A DNA stretch of 64,000 nt from Xanthomonas sp. SI (GTDB taxonomy: Bacteria; Pseudomonadota; Gammaproteobacteria; Xanthomonadales; Xanthomonadaceae). The stretch lies in contig NZ_CP051261.1 of assembly GCF_014236855.1 (NCBI RefSeq), positions 2,728,001 to 2,792,000 on the forward strand, written 5' to 3'. The notes under the pieces were generated by a model. That model did not search any database. It saw nothing but the letters and a program-made list of their open reading frames with translations, and was not told where the DNA came from. The translations under genes were made by a program, and so were the position numbers. Below, piece after piece: positions 52,583-61,515 of this stretch. The stretch's first letter is position 1, and each line of letters begins with the position of its first letter.

Positions 52583-54847
52583 TCAGAATTCGCGCAACTC
52601 GGTGCCCCTGGCGAGGGCGATCGGTGTAGTGCGCACTGCGGACAACGCCGCCGGCTTGATGGCAGGGCGAGACGCTGCGGCAGGATGCGCGCGGAGCGTG
52701 GGCGTGGTTGCCGCGTCGGACAGCTTGAACGCCGCGACCGCATCGGCCAGCTGCCCGGCCTGTTCCTCCATCGTGCGCGCCGCGGCGCTGGCTTCTTCCA
52801 CCAAGGCGGCGTTCTGCTGGGTGGCCTCGTCCATCTGGGTCACGGTCTGGTTGACCTGCTCGATGCCGGACGACTGTTCCTGCGAGGCGGCGGAGATCTC
52901 GCCCATGATGTCGGTGACACGCTGCACCGAGGACACGATCTCGCTCATGGTCTGCCCGGCCTGGCGCACCAATGCCGAACCGTTGGCGACCTGGCCGACC
53001 GAGGCGTCGATCAGGCCCTTGATCTCCTTGGCGGCGGTGGCCGAACGCTGGGCGAGGGTGCGTACTTCACTGGCGACCACGGCGAAACCGCGGCCTTGTT
53101 CGCCGGCACGTGCCGCTTCCACCGCGGCGTTGAGCGCCAGGATGTTGGTCTGGAAGGCGATGCCGTCGATGACGCTGATGATGTCGGCGATCTTTTTCGA
53201 GGAGGTCTCGATGCCGCTCATCGTGCTCACCACCTGGCCGACCACGTCGCCGCCTTGCGAGGCGACGGACGCGGCACCGACCGCGAGCTGGTTGGCCTGC
53301 CGCGCATACTCGGCATTCTGCTTCACGGTGGAGGTCAGTTCTTCCATCGACGCGGCAGTCTCTTCCAGGCTGGCGGCCTGCTGCTCGGTGCGCCGCGACA
53401 GGTCGACGTTGCCGGCGGCGATCTCGCCGGCGGCGGTGTTGATCGCATCCGAGGCGCCCTGGATCTGGCGCACGATCGTCGCCAATTGGGTCGCGGTGGC
53501 GTTGGCGTCGTCGCGGATGCGGGCGAACACGCCATGCAGATCGCCGTCCATGCGCGCGGTGAGGTCGCCCTGCGACAGCGCCGACAGCAGCTGCGAAATG
53601 CGCGCCAGGCCGTCGGCGTTGTTGTCCAGCAGCGTGTTGAGCTGCTGCGCCAGCAGCAGGTAGAAACCCTGCTTGCCGTGCAGGCCGATGCGGCTGTCGA
53701 GGTCGCCAGCGGCGGCGGCCCGCACGATCTGGGTCACTTCCTCTTCCACCTGGATTTCGTCGGTGCGGTCGGCCCACTCCACGACGAAGCCCTGGCGCTC
53801 GGACGCGCTGCTGACGATCGGATTGATGATCAGGCGCATGGTGTGCCCACCCACCCGGATCTGCGCGGTGTGGGTCTGCTGCAGCGCCGCCAGCAGCTTG
53901 GCCTGGTGCTCGGGGCGCTTGTGGAAGATGTCGATGTTGCGTCCCAGCAGGGCATTCGCATCGAAGCCCGGAAGCTCGCGGCGCATGTTGTCCTGCGCCG
54001 CCGACAGCATCCGCGCCAGCGGCTTGTTGACGTAGACGATGTTGCGCTCGGCGTCGGCGATCATCACGTTGGCGGTGACGTTGTCCAGGGCGGTGCGGAT
54101 GCGCAGGCTCTCGCGCTGGATCTCCGCGTCCTGTTCGCGGCTGCTCAGCAACTGCTCGCTGGCCACCACCAGGGTATGCGCGATCGAGCCTTCCGGCAGG
54201 GTCAGATCGCGGATCGAGGCCGGCAGCGGTTGCTGGCGGGCCATGGCGCGCGCCAGCAGCGCCAGGTCGCGCGGGTCGTGGCCGACGTCCAGCAATTGCT
54301 TGCGCATCTGCACCGCCATCGCCACCAGGATTCCGGCTTCGGCCACCACATAGCCGGCGTGGGTGGCCAGGATGCCGATCCCGGCGTCGGCCGCGAATGC
54401 CTGCAGCGGCACGCCGCGATGCTGCAGCCAGAAGAACAGCACGTGGTGGACGGCGATGGCGGCGGAGGCGACCACGATCGGCCGCCAGTCGCGGTAGTAC
54501 AGCAGCAATGCGATCAGCACGATCACGCCGAAATGGACTTCGGCCATGCCGCCGGCCTGCTGGATCAGCACGGCGGCCAGCACCATCAGGCCCAGCGCCA
54601 CGGTGCAGCGGCTCAGCAGCGTGCCGGGATAGAGCTTCACCTGCAGGGCGATGATCGCCAGGGTCGGCAGCGCCACCGCCAGCCACGGCGTCCATACGCC
54701 CTGGTGCCAGGCGGCGGCGAGGCTGACGATGCCGGTGAACGCGGCCACCACCAGGAACAGGCGGTCGGCCTCCGCAGCCAGTTTTTGCAGATAGACGTAG
54801 CGTTCGTTGCCTACGAGAAAGCTTCCCTGGGTGGTGGAGGCGCTCAT
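52583..54847 (-). CDS. Methyl-accepting chemotaxis protein 5 (multi-pass membrane sensor plus PAS)
   Basis: 754 residues. In place of a periplasmic sensor it has about six hydrophobic helices (about 30-205; [50 protein letters not shown]). A PAS domain (about 255-375), HAMP-like segments and the MA domain follow. The tail ends ELREF, which lacks the tether Trp. ATG 54847 has AAAGGA upstream and overlaps the stop of the preceding small gene (ATGA), so the two are translationally coupled. The membrane module could sense a membrane-soluble or redox cue, an inference helped by the cysteine-containing partner. Confidence 0.93.
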   Translation of the reverse strand: MSASTTQGSFLVGNERYVYLQKLAAEADRLFLVVAAFTGIVSLAAAWHQGVWTPWLAVALPTLAIIALQVKLYPGTLLSRCTVALGLMVLAAVLIQQAGGMAEVHFGVIVLIALLLYYRDWRPIVVASAAIAVHHVLFFWLQHRGVPLQAFAADAGIGILATHAGYVVAEAGILVAMAVQMRKQLLDVGHDPRDLALLARAMARQQPLPASIRDLTLPEGSIAHTLVVASEQLLSSREQDAEIQRESLRIRTALDNVTANVMIADAERNIVYVNKPLARMLSAAQDNMRRELPGFDANALLGRNIDIFHKRPEHQAKLLAALQQTHTAQIRVGGHTMRLIINPIVSSASERQGFVVEWADRTDEIQVEEEVTQIVRAAAAGDLDSRIGLHGKQGFYLLLAQQLNTLLDNNADGLARISQLLSALSQGDLTARMDGDLHGVFARIRDDANATATQLATIVRQIQGASDAINTAAGEIAAGNVDLSRRTEQQAASLEETAASMEELTSTVKQNAEYARQANQLAVGAASVASQGGDVVGQVVSTMSGIETSSKKIADIISVIDGIAFQTNILALNAAVEAARAGEQGRGFAVVASEVRTLAQRSATAAKEIKGLIDASVGQVANGSALVRQAGQTMSEIVSSVQRVTDIMGEISAASQEQSSGIEQVNQTVTQMDEATQQNAALVEEASAAARTMEEQAGQLADAVAAFKLSDAATTPTLRAHPAAASRPAIKPAALSAVRTTPIALARGTELREF

Positions 54848-55350
54848 GCGGATGGTTCCTTTGGGCATGCACAGTGGGTGAAAAGGATCAGCGGCGGCGC
54901 ATTGCCGGCCGCGAGCAGGCGCGGCAGTAGCGACGCGGCGGCAATGGCGGTGCCGCAGCCCTCGATGCGCGAGGGGCCGGCGTAGAGCAGGCGGCCGTCG
55001 GCAGCGAGCACGATCAGCGGGTAGGGCAGCGCCGCGGGCGCCGGCCGGTCGCTCAGATCGATGTTGAGCAGGCCAGGCAGCGCAGGCGCGGGGCCGCGAG
55101 ACGTGCAGCCGCATTCGGCCACGCGCAACTGGAACGCCACGGCCTGGCCACGCGGTGGCGCGGAGGATGCGAAGGCCAGCAATTGCCGATGGATGACGTC
55201 GGCGTCGGCGTCGGCGCCGGACGGCGGCTTGGCGAGGTACACCAGGCCGGCCGCCGACCACGCGGCCCAGACGGCGAGCAACAGCAGGCCGACCGGCAAC
55301 GGCGCAAGCCGGCGCGGACGATTCGCCTCGGCGATGGTGGCATCGTGCAT
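54844..55350 (-). CDS. DUF6436-like membrane-anchored cysteine protein coupled to MCP 5
   Basis: A 168-residue product with one N-terminal membrane helix (about 19-42; [23 protein letters not shown]) and a periplasmic part. Cysteines occur in [21 protein letters not shown] and FTHCACPKE. The layout CxC, then a strand [15 protein letters not shown], then GCG, then a C-terminal CxC resembles DUF6436, a thioredoxin-like family; I rely on recalled motif order. ATG 55350 has GGGAGG upstream; ATG 55383 would be only ~13 bp from the promoter -10. Its stop overlaps the MCP 5 start, which suggests a joint sensory function. Confidence 0.78.
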   Translation of the reverse strand: MHDATIAEANRPRRLAPLPVGLLLLAVWAAWSAAGLVYLAKPPSGADADADVIHRQLLAFASSAPPRGQAVAFQLRVAECGCTSRGPAPALPGLLNIDLSDRPAPAALPYPLIVLAADGRLLYAGPSRIEGCGTAIAAASLLPRLLAAGNAPPLILFTHCACPKEPSA

Positions 55351-55395
55351 GGGCCTCCCGATGGGCGCTGCGCCGACAATCACCGGCTCTTCACG

Positions 55396-55422
55396 TTATC
55401 GACAGGAACGGGGCTGGCTTTA
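55396..55422 (-). promoter_or_regulatory. FliA-type promoter of the DUF6436-MCP 5 operon
   Basis: On the minus strand: TAAAGCCA-N11-GTCGATAA (5/8 and 7/8 to consensus), 46 bp before the ATG. Confidence 0.68.
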
Positions 55423-55592
55423 GGCGATTGCCGACTCGGATGCCGGAAGCAGGGAAGGGCGCTTGCGCTACGCCTTCGCCGCCGGCCCGCCTTCGTTCGG
55501 GTGGCGACGCAAACGGCATCGGCCGCGGAGACGCTCCGCGGCCGATGCGGGTCGGCTCATGGCATGGGCCAGGCGCCGTTGGACCAAGGGCG

Positions 55593-58145
55593 TTACGGCC
55601 CTGCCATCGCCGCGCTGCCGTGGCTGGCATACGCTGGCTGCGGCTTGCGTTCGGGTGCCGTGGTTGCCATAGCGGAGCGGGACCTCGGCGATGGCGTGGC
55701 ATGGGACGCGTCGATCTTGAACAGGGCGACGGTCTCGGTGAGTTGTCCGGCCTGTTCTTCCATCGCGCGCGCCGCGGCGGCGGCTTCCTCGACCAGCGCG
55801 GCGTTCTGCTGCGTCGCCTCGTCCATCTGGTTGACGGTCTGGTTGACTTGCTCGATGCCGGCGTATTGCTGCTGCGAGGCGGCGGAGATCTCGCCCATGA
55901 TGTCGGTGACGCGTTGCACCGAGGACACGATCTCGGTCATGGTCTCGCCGGCCTGGCGCACCAGTGCCGAGCCGTTGGCCACCTGGCCGACCGAGTCGTC
56001 GATCAGGCCCTTGATTTCCTTGGCGGCGGTGGCCGAGCGCTGGGCGAGGGTACGCACCTCGCTGGCGACCACCGCGAAACCGCGGCCCTGCTCGCCGGCG
56101 CGCGCCGCTTCCACCGCGGCGTTGAGCGCGAGGATGTTGGTCTGGAACGCGATGCCATCGATGACCGAGATGATGTCGGCGATCTTCTTGGAGGAGGTTT
56201 CGATGCCGCTCATCGTGGTCACCACCTGGCCGACCACGTCGCCACCCTGCGCGGCGACCGAGGCGGCGCCCACCGCCAGTAGGTTGGCCTGGCGCGCGTA
56301 CTCGGCGTTCTGCTTGACCGTGGAGGTCAACTCTTCCATCGAGGCCGCGGTTTCCTCCAGGCTGGCCGCCTGCTGCTCGGTGCGGCGCGACAGGTCGTCG
56401 TTGCCGGCGGCGATTTCGCTGGAGGCGCTGTCGATGCTCGACGCGGCGCTCTGGATGCGGCCGACGATGCCGGCCAGCTGCTCGGAGGTGGCGTTGGCAT
56501 CGTCGCGCATCCTGGCGAACACGCCGTTGAACTCGCCGTGCATGCGTGCGGTCAGGTCGCCGGCGGCGATGGCTTGCAGCATCGCGGACAGCGCCTCGAG
56601 GTTGCCGTCGGCGGTGGCCATCAGCCGGTTGAGGCTGTCGACCATGGCGCGGAAGTTGTACTGGAAGCGCTGCGCATCGCCACGCACGCTGAAGTCGCCG
56701 GCCGCGGCGGCGGAGGCGAGCTGATTGATCTCGCGGTTCATCGCGGTCAGGTTCTGCTTGACCGTGTCCATGGTCGCGGTCAGCGCGGCTTTTTCGCCGG
56801 GCAGGCGCTCCATGTCCTCGCTGAGGTCGCCGATCGCGTAACGGCCCATGATCTGCGCCAGGCGCAGGGTGACGGCGATATGCGACGCGGCCAGCGCGTT
56901 GCTGTCGCGGACCATGCGTCCGTAGTCGCCGGGGAAGGCGCTTTCGTCCATGCGATAGCCGATCTGCCCGGCGTCGTGGCGCTGCGCCATCTCGACCTGC
57001 GCAGCCAGCACGCGCTGCAGCTGCTGTTGCATCTGCTGCATGTTTGCGAGCAACTGACCGCTTTCGTCGCGGCTGGAGACCGCGATCGCGGTGTCCAGGC
57101 GGCCCTGCGCGATCTGCGCGGCGACGCTGGCGGCGTTGCGGACGTTGCGGGTCAGCACCGACAGGGTGTGGACGCACAAGGCGACGATGAGCAGCGTCAG
57201 CAGGCTCAGCCCGGCGATCGTCCACCACATCGCGCCGCGCGCATCGGCCAGATGCCGTGCCGACTGCCGCTGCAGGGCCTGCAACGACGTCGCGCTCAGC
57301 GCTTGCAGCGCATGGCCCCATGTGTCGAGCGCGCGGTTCCAGCGGCGATCGGCGTCGGGCGCGCCGCTGTCCAGTGCGGCGGACAATTGCTGCAAGGCCT
57401 CGTCGGCGCGGCCCGCTTCGGTCGCCACGGCCGCGGCCAGCGATGGATCCGGTTGCTCGAGCAGGCCGACCGCCTTTTCCAGTTCGTTGCGCAGCCGCGC
57501 ATGGTCGCGCGCGATCTGCGCGATCTGTTCGCGCAGCACTGGCGCATCCGCACCGGCCTGCGACGGATCCGCTGCCGCATCCAGGCGGGTCAGCGCTTCG
57601 CTGGTATCGGGGCCGTAGATCAGGCTGGCCACCACCAGGTGGTAACTCTCCACATACGGGGTATAGACCAGCTGGCTGTCGTCGCGCAGCGCATCCAGCG
57701 CGGCGGCGGCCTGTTCGGCGACCGCGCGGCTGTCGCCGCGCCCGTTCGCCAGCGCCTTGCGCAAGCCAGCCAAGGCCTTGTCGCTACGTTCGAAGCCGGG
57801 CAGCGCTGGAACGGTGCGCTGCAGATCGGCCAGGGACCGGTCCGCCGCGCGCGCCGCATCGGCAGCGGCGGCGCCGGTTTCGACGCGTTCGGCCTGCAGC
57901 GCCCCCAGCAGCGACAGCATCTCGCGCAGCGGCGCATAGCTGCGCAGTTCGTTGCGGCTGATGCCGACGCTTTCGTCGAGTTTGTCGCTGTAGAGCAGGA
58001 CCGGGATCACCAGCCCGAGCAGGACCAGGATGCCGATGATGCTGAGCTTCCTGGCGATGGCGAGATCGTGCCAAACGCGCAGCGGTCGGCGCGATCCGGA
58101 AGGGGGAAGGGGATGGCCGGCGTCGGCCTGGGTGGACAGCGTCAT
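55593..58145 (-). CDS. Methyl-accepting chemotaxis protein 6 (NIT-like helical sensor)
   Basis: 850 residues. TM1 is at about 36-56, then a long periplasmic helical domain (about 60-305) resembling the nitrate/nitrite-sensing NIT type ([16 protein letters not shown] near the start). TM2 (about 308-330), HAMP and HAMP-like segments, and the MA domain follow. NIT assignment is tentative. The tail ends SAAMAGP with no W..F tether. The MA domain reads [21 protein letters not shown] where siblings have AASQEQ and VTQMD. Upstream lies a 501-bp spacer with only a weak promoter candidate. Confidence 0.92.
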   Translation of the reverse strand: MTLSTQADAGHPLPPSGSRRPLRVWHDLAIARKLSIIGILVLLGLVIPVLLYSDKLDESVGISRNELRSYAPLREMLSLLGALQAERVETGAAAADAARAADRSLADLQRTVPALPGFERSDKALAGLRKALANGRGDSRAVAEQAAAALDALRDDSQLVYTPYVESYHLVVASLIYGPDTSEALTRLDAAADPSQAGADAPVLREQIAQIARDHARLRNELEKAVGLLEQPDPSLAAAVATEAGRADEALQQLSAALDSGAPDADRRWNRALDTWGHALQALSATSLQALQRQSARHLADARGAMWWTIAGLSLLTLLIVALCVHTLSVLTRNVRNAASVAAQIAQGRLDTAIAVSSRDESGQLLANMQQMQQQLQRVLAAQVEMAQRHDAGQIGYRMDESAFPGDYGRMVRDSNALAASHIAVTLRLAQIMGRYAIGDLSEDMERLPGEKAALTATMDTVKQNLTAMNREINQLASAAAAGDFSVRGDAQRFQYNFRAMVDSLNRLMATADGNLEALSAMLQAIAAGDLTARMHGEFNGVFARMRDDANATSEQLAGIVGRIQSAASSIDSASSEIAAGNDDLSRRTEQQAASLEETAASMEELTSTVKQNAEYARQANLLAVGAASVAAQGGDVVGQVVTTMSGIETSSKKIADIISVIDGIAFQTNILALNAAVEAARAGEQGRGFAVVASEVRTLAQRSATAAKEIKGLIDDSVGQVANGSALVRQAGETMTEIVSSVQRVTDIMGEISAASQQQYAGIEQVNQTVNQMDEATQQNAALVEEAAAAARAMEEQAGQLTETVALFKIDASHATPSPRSRSAMATTAPERKPQPAYASHGSAAMAGP

Positions 58146-58325
58146 GAAAAGTCTCTGAGCGTCATCGGGGGTGACAGATCAGACGGTCCGCGACCGCAAT
58201 CGTCTGGCATGCGCTGCCGGCCGTTGCAGGACGGCCGCCAATGGCAGCGGTACAGACAGTGTGCAGCGCGATTTGGGAGACCTCATGGCGATGGCTGTCT
58301 GCGGATACGTTTGGAAGTGGATGCT

Positions 58326-58352
58326 TTAGCGGCGCACCGGCCGGATTGTTGA
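58326..58352 (-). promoter_or_regulatory. Weak FliA-type promoter candidate for MCP 6
   Basis: On the minus strand: TCAACAAT-N11-GCCGCTAA. The -10 matches 7/8 and the -35 only 4/8; it is 181 bp from the ATG. Confidence 0.4.
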
Positions 58353-58604
58353 AGCGACGCCAGCATCCGGGTCAGGTGGCGTTACCTTTGTCGCTTTGCC
58401 GTGACGATTTGATTGCAGCGGATTTGCCGTATTGCTGCGCATGTGTCGATGTGCTGGCCGTCGCAAGCTGCACTGCGCTCCAGGCGGCGCCGTCGCCGCT
58501 GGCGATGCGCCGTGCGATCGGGGCAGGTTGCGCCGGTCGCGGAGACAATGTGTAGCGCATGCATGTCTTGCAGGCGACCAGGGTCTTTCCGGCTTTCCGC
58601 AAGC

Positions 58605-58638
58605 GCCATCGCCATGCCGGATGCGGCATGGCGATGGC
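58605..58638 (-). terminator. Hairpin after MCP 7
   Basis: Arms 58605-58618 and 58625-58638 form a perfect 14-bp stem with a 6-base loop, 8 bases beyond the stop. There is no U-tract. Confidence 0.65.
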
Positions 58639-58646
58639 TGTGCTGC

Positions 58647-60893
58647 TTAGAACTCGTGCCAGCTGGTATCGCTGCCGCCACCGCTCGCCACGCGCTTGGG
58701 CGCGCTGCGCACGGCGCGCGTCGCCGCCGCCACCTTTGCCTTGACCACCGCGGTCACGGCCGGTGCGCCGATCGCCTGGTGCCGGCTCGCCGGTGCCGTC
58801 GTTGCGGGAGCATCGTCGATCTTGAACACCGCGACGGTTTCGGTGAGCTCGCGCGCCTGCTCTTCCATCGAGCGCGCCGCGGCCGTGGCTTCTTCCACCA
58901 GCGCCGCATTCTGCTGGGTGGCCTCGTCCATCTGGGTCACGGTCTGGTTGACCTGCTCGATGCCAGCGTACTGCTCCTGCGAGGCGGCGGAGATCTCGCC
59001 CATGATGTCGGTGACGCGCTGCACCGAGGACACGATCTCGGTCATGGTCTGGCCGGCCTGGCGCACCAGTGCCGAGCCGTTGGACACCTGGCTGACCGAG
59101 TCGTCGATCAGGCTCTTGATCTCCTTGGCGGCGTTGGCCGAACGCTGGGCGAGGGTACGCACCTCGCTGGCAACGACGGCGAAGCCGCGGCCCTGTTCGC
59201 CGGCACGCGCTGCTTCCACCGCGGCATTCAAGGCCAGGATGTTGGTCTGGAAGGCGATGCCGTCGATGACGCTGATGATGTCGGCGATCTTCTTCGACGA
59301 GGTCTCGATGCCGCTCATCGTGGTGACGACCTGGCCGACCACATCGCCGCCCTGCGAGGCGACCGCGGCGGCACCGACCGCGAGCTGGTTGGCCTGGCGC
59401 GCGTGCTCGGCGTTCTGCTTGACCGTGGAAGTCAGTTCTTCCATCGAGGCGGCGGTTTCTTCCAGGCTGGCGGCCTGCTGCTCGGTGCGGCGCGACAGGT
59501 CGTCGTTGCCGGTGGCGATCTCGCTGGAGGCGCTGTTGATGCTCAACGCGGCGGTCTGGATGCGGCCGACGATGGCGGCCAACTGCTCGGAGGTGGCGTT
59601 GGCGTCGTCGCGCATCTGCGCGAACACACCCTGGAATTCGCCGTGCATGCGTGCGGTGAGGTCGCCTGCGGCGATCGACTGCAGCAGCGCGGACAAGGAC
59701 TGCAGGTTGCCGTCGGCGGTGGCCATCAGCTGGTTGAGGTTGTCGACCATGGCACGGAAGTCGTACTGGAAGCTGTCGGCGTCGCCGCGCACGCTGAAGT
59801 CGCCCGCCGCCGCGGCCGTGGCCAGCTGGCTGATCTCGCGATTCATCGCGGTCAGGTTCTGCTTGACCTTGTCCATGGTCTCGGTCAGCACGGCCTTTTC
59901 GCCCGGCAGGCGATCCATGTCGTCGCTGAAGTCGCCGATCGCATAGCGGCCCATGATCTGCGCCAGGCGCAGCTTCACCGCGATATGCGATCCCGCCAGT
60001 TCGTTGCTGTCGTGCACCATGCGGCCGTATTGCCCCGGGAACGCCTTGGCGTCCATGCGGTAGCTGATCTGGCCGGCATCATGGCGCTGCGCCATCTCGG
60101 TCTGCGCGGCCAGGACCGACTGCAGCTGCGTCTGCATCTTGTTCATGCTGATCAGCAGACGGCCGGTTTCGTCGCGCGAGCGGGTGTCGATGGCATTGTC
60201 GAGATTGCCCGAGGCGATGGCGTCGGCGACCGTGATCGCTTGCCCCATCCGCTTGACCAACTGGCGGCGGATCAGCAGGCCCATGCCCACGGCGACCAGC
60301 ACTGCGATCAGGCTGCCGATCAGCACCGACCATTTGCCGCGGGTGCGCACCGCTTCCAGCTCGGCGCTGCGCGTGACCAGCAGGCTGCTCTCTTCGTTGG
60401 CGAAATCGCTCAGCAGCTGACGGATCTTGCCCATCGACACGCGGTCGCGTCCCTCGCGGAACACGGCCAGGGACTGTTCGGCACCGTTGTCCCCTTCGCG
60501 TATGCCGATGGTGTCTTTTTCCACGGCCAGGAATTGCTGGTATGCCTTGTCCACCTCGGCCAGGCGCGCCTGTTGCTTGGGATTGTCCACGGTCAGCTGC
60601 TTGGCGTCGACATAGCCCTTTTCGAACGCGGCCCGGCCCTTCTCGAAGGGCTGCAGATGCTGCTTGTCGCCCGACAGCAGGTAGCCGCGGGTGCCGGTCT
60701 CGATATTGAGTGCGTTCTCCTGCATTTCTTGCCCGGTCGCCAACACCTTGAACGTGTGCTCGTTGATCGCCATGGCGCTGTTCAATTTGGACTGGCTGCT
60801 CAGGCTGATGCCGCCGACGACGAGCATGACCAGCACCACGGCGCCGAAGCCGATGGCGAGCTGAGTGGAGATGGATGGATTCTTGGAAGTCAT
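58647..60893 (-). CDS. Methyl-accepting chemotaxis protein 7 (CHASE3 sensor)
   Basis: 748 residues. TM1 is at about 12-33. A periplasmic CHASE3 domain follows (about 36-185), with the typical start [29 protein letters not shown]2 (about 190-210), HAMP, three HAMP-like segments and the MA domain come next. The tail is Ala/Val/Lys-rich and ends SWHEF, tether-like. The cytoplasmic half is very close to MCP 6 and the tail to MCP 8. A good FliA-type site lies 240 bp upstream, giving a long leader. Confidence 0.95.
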   Translation of the reverse strand: MTSKNPSISTQLAIGFGAVVLVMLVVGGISLSSQSKLNSAMAINEHTFKVLATGQEMQENALNIETGTRGYLLSGDKQHLQPFEKGRAAFEKGYVDAKQLTVDNPKQQARLAEVDKAYQQFLAVEKDTIGIREGDNGAEQSLAVFREGRDRVSMGKIRQLLSDFANEESSLLVTRSAELEAVRTRGKWSVLIGSLIAVLVAVGMGLLIRRQLVKRMGQAITVADAIASGNLDNAIDTRSRDETGRLLISMNKMQTQLQSVLAAQTEMAQRHDAGQISYRMDAKAFPGQYGRMVHDSNELAGSHIAVKLRLAQIMGRYAIGDFSDDMDRLPGEKAVLTETMDKVKQNLTAMNREISQLATAAAAGDFSVRGDADSFQYDFRAMVDNLNQLMATADGNLQSLSALLQSIAAGDLTARMHGEFQGVFAQMRDDANATSEQLAAIVGRIQTAALSINSASSEIATGNDDLSRRTEQQAASLEETAASMEELTSTVKQNAEHARQANQLAVGAAAVASQGGDVVGQVVTTMSGIETSSKKIADIISVIDGIAFQTNILALNAAVEAARAGEQGRGFAVVASEVRTLAQRSANAAKEIKSLIDDSVSQVSNGSALVRQAGQTMTEIVSSVQRVTDIMGEISAASQEQYAGIEQVNQTVTQMDEATQQNAALVEEATAAARSMEEQARELTETVAVFKIDDAPATTAPASRHQAIGAPAVTAVVKAKVAAATRAVRSAPKRVASGGGSDTSWHEF

Positions 60894-61133
60894 GTGGCTC
60901 TACCGGGTCAGGTGAACGAGTGATCGAACGAAGGTATGTGCCCGGCAGGGGAGAGTGAGCGGTCTGCATGGTGCCGGAGCTCAGCAGACGTGACGCGGGT
61001 GCAGGAGAGGCTGTTAGCGCTGTTCGTCTGGCCCACAGACGTGGAGGTCCGCCTGTCGGACGGCGGCAGTCCCTAGCAGGAAAGGGCGAAAACTTTAGTA
61101 GTATTTTTTAGACAAATTCTCATATTGAGACTT

Positions 61134-61160
61134 TTAACGGCATTTGCCGGACGGACTTTA
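61134..61160 (-). promoter_or_regulatory. FliA-type promoter of MCP 7
   Basis: On the minus strand: TAAAGTCC-N11-GCCGTTAA (6/8 and 7/8 to consensus). A second perfect -35 half, TAAAGTTT, lies at 61090-61097 but has no matching -10. Confidence 0.68.
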
Positions 61161-61239
61161 GGGTGCCATCGGAAAAATGTTCGGCTCAGGATGCTCATCC
61201 CAGAAACTTGAGGGCTGGATCAGGGTCCTTTTTGCCCAC

Positions 61240-61256
61240 ATGAGAATCATTCCCAT
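61240..61256. promoter_or_regulatory. Fur-box-like palindrome
   Basis: ATGAGAATCATTCCCAT is a palindrome around the central base with one mismatched pair. It resembles the TGAGAATCATTCTCA-type sites of the iron regulator Fur. No gene with a good start is seen directly on either side. Confidence 0.5.
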
Positions 61257-61396
61257 GCTTCGCGCCGCCGCGGCTGCCGCCGTGCGATGCCTTTGACGAT
61301 CCGGGGCATCTCTACCTGGCCCGTCGATCACTGCGATGAAACGTCGCTTTGTTCGAGACTGCCGCCGCGCATGGCGAACGTTCGTGCCGCGGACAT

Positions 61397-61424
61397 GAAA
61401 AGCCCGAACCTGCGATTCGGGCTT
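61397..61424 (-). terminator. Second, U-run terminator downstream of MCP 8
   Basis: Arms 61400-61408 and 61416-61424 (AAGCCCGAA/TTCGGGCTT) form a 9-bp stem with a 7-base loop, followed by a few U on the minus strand. It is 92 bases beyond the stop. Confidence 0.75.
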
Positions 61425-61479
61425 GCCGATCATCACGCAGTGCCGGTGCGACAGAACGCCTGCCGACCGGCCTGGACTG

Positions 61480-61510
61480 CAGCCGCCATGCGTCAGCGGC
61501 ATGGCGGCTG
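61480..61510 (-). terminator. Hairpin directly after MCP 8
   Basis: Arms 61480-61491 and 61499-61510 form a perfect 12-bp stem with a 7-base loop, 5 bases beyond the stop. There is no U-tract. Confidence 0.6.
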
Positions 61511-61515
61511 AGGCC

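Larger units (their letters stand above)
58146..58646. other. Spacer between MCP 6 and MCP 7, no gene seen
   Basis: Open frames here lack Shine-Dalgarno signals and recognisable protein sequence. The spacer holds a weak FliA-type site on the minus strand at 58326-58352 (TCAACAAT-N11-GCCGCTAA). It also holds the MCP 7 hairpin at 58605-58638. I see nothing else. Confidence 0.7.
60894..61515. other. Spacer between MCP 7 and MCP 8, no gene seen
   Basis: The 622-bp spacer includes an unusually A+T-rich stretch (about 61085-61140), the MCP 7 promoter and a Fur-box-like palindrome (61240-61256). Two hairpins belong to the end of MCP 8. A 30-codon minus-strand frame starting inside the Fur-like site (61251 down to about 61159) has no recognisable relative. 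I list no gene. Confidence 0.65.

Noticed and set aside
55485..57321. Long alternative frames inside receptor genes, repeated in several MCPs
   Set aside because: They are out-of-frame readings of the conserved signalling domain; the shared sequence explains their recurrence.
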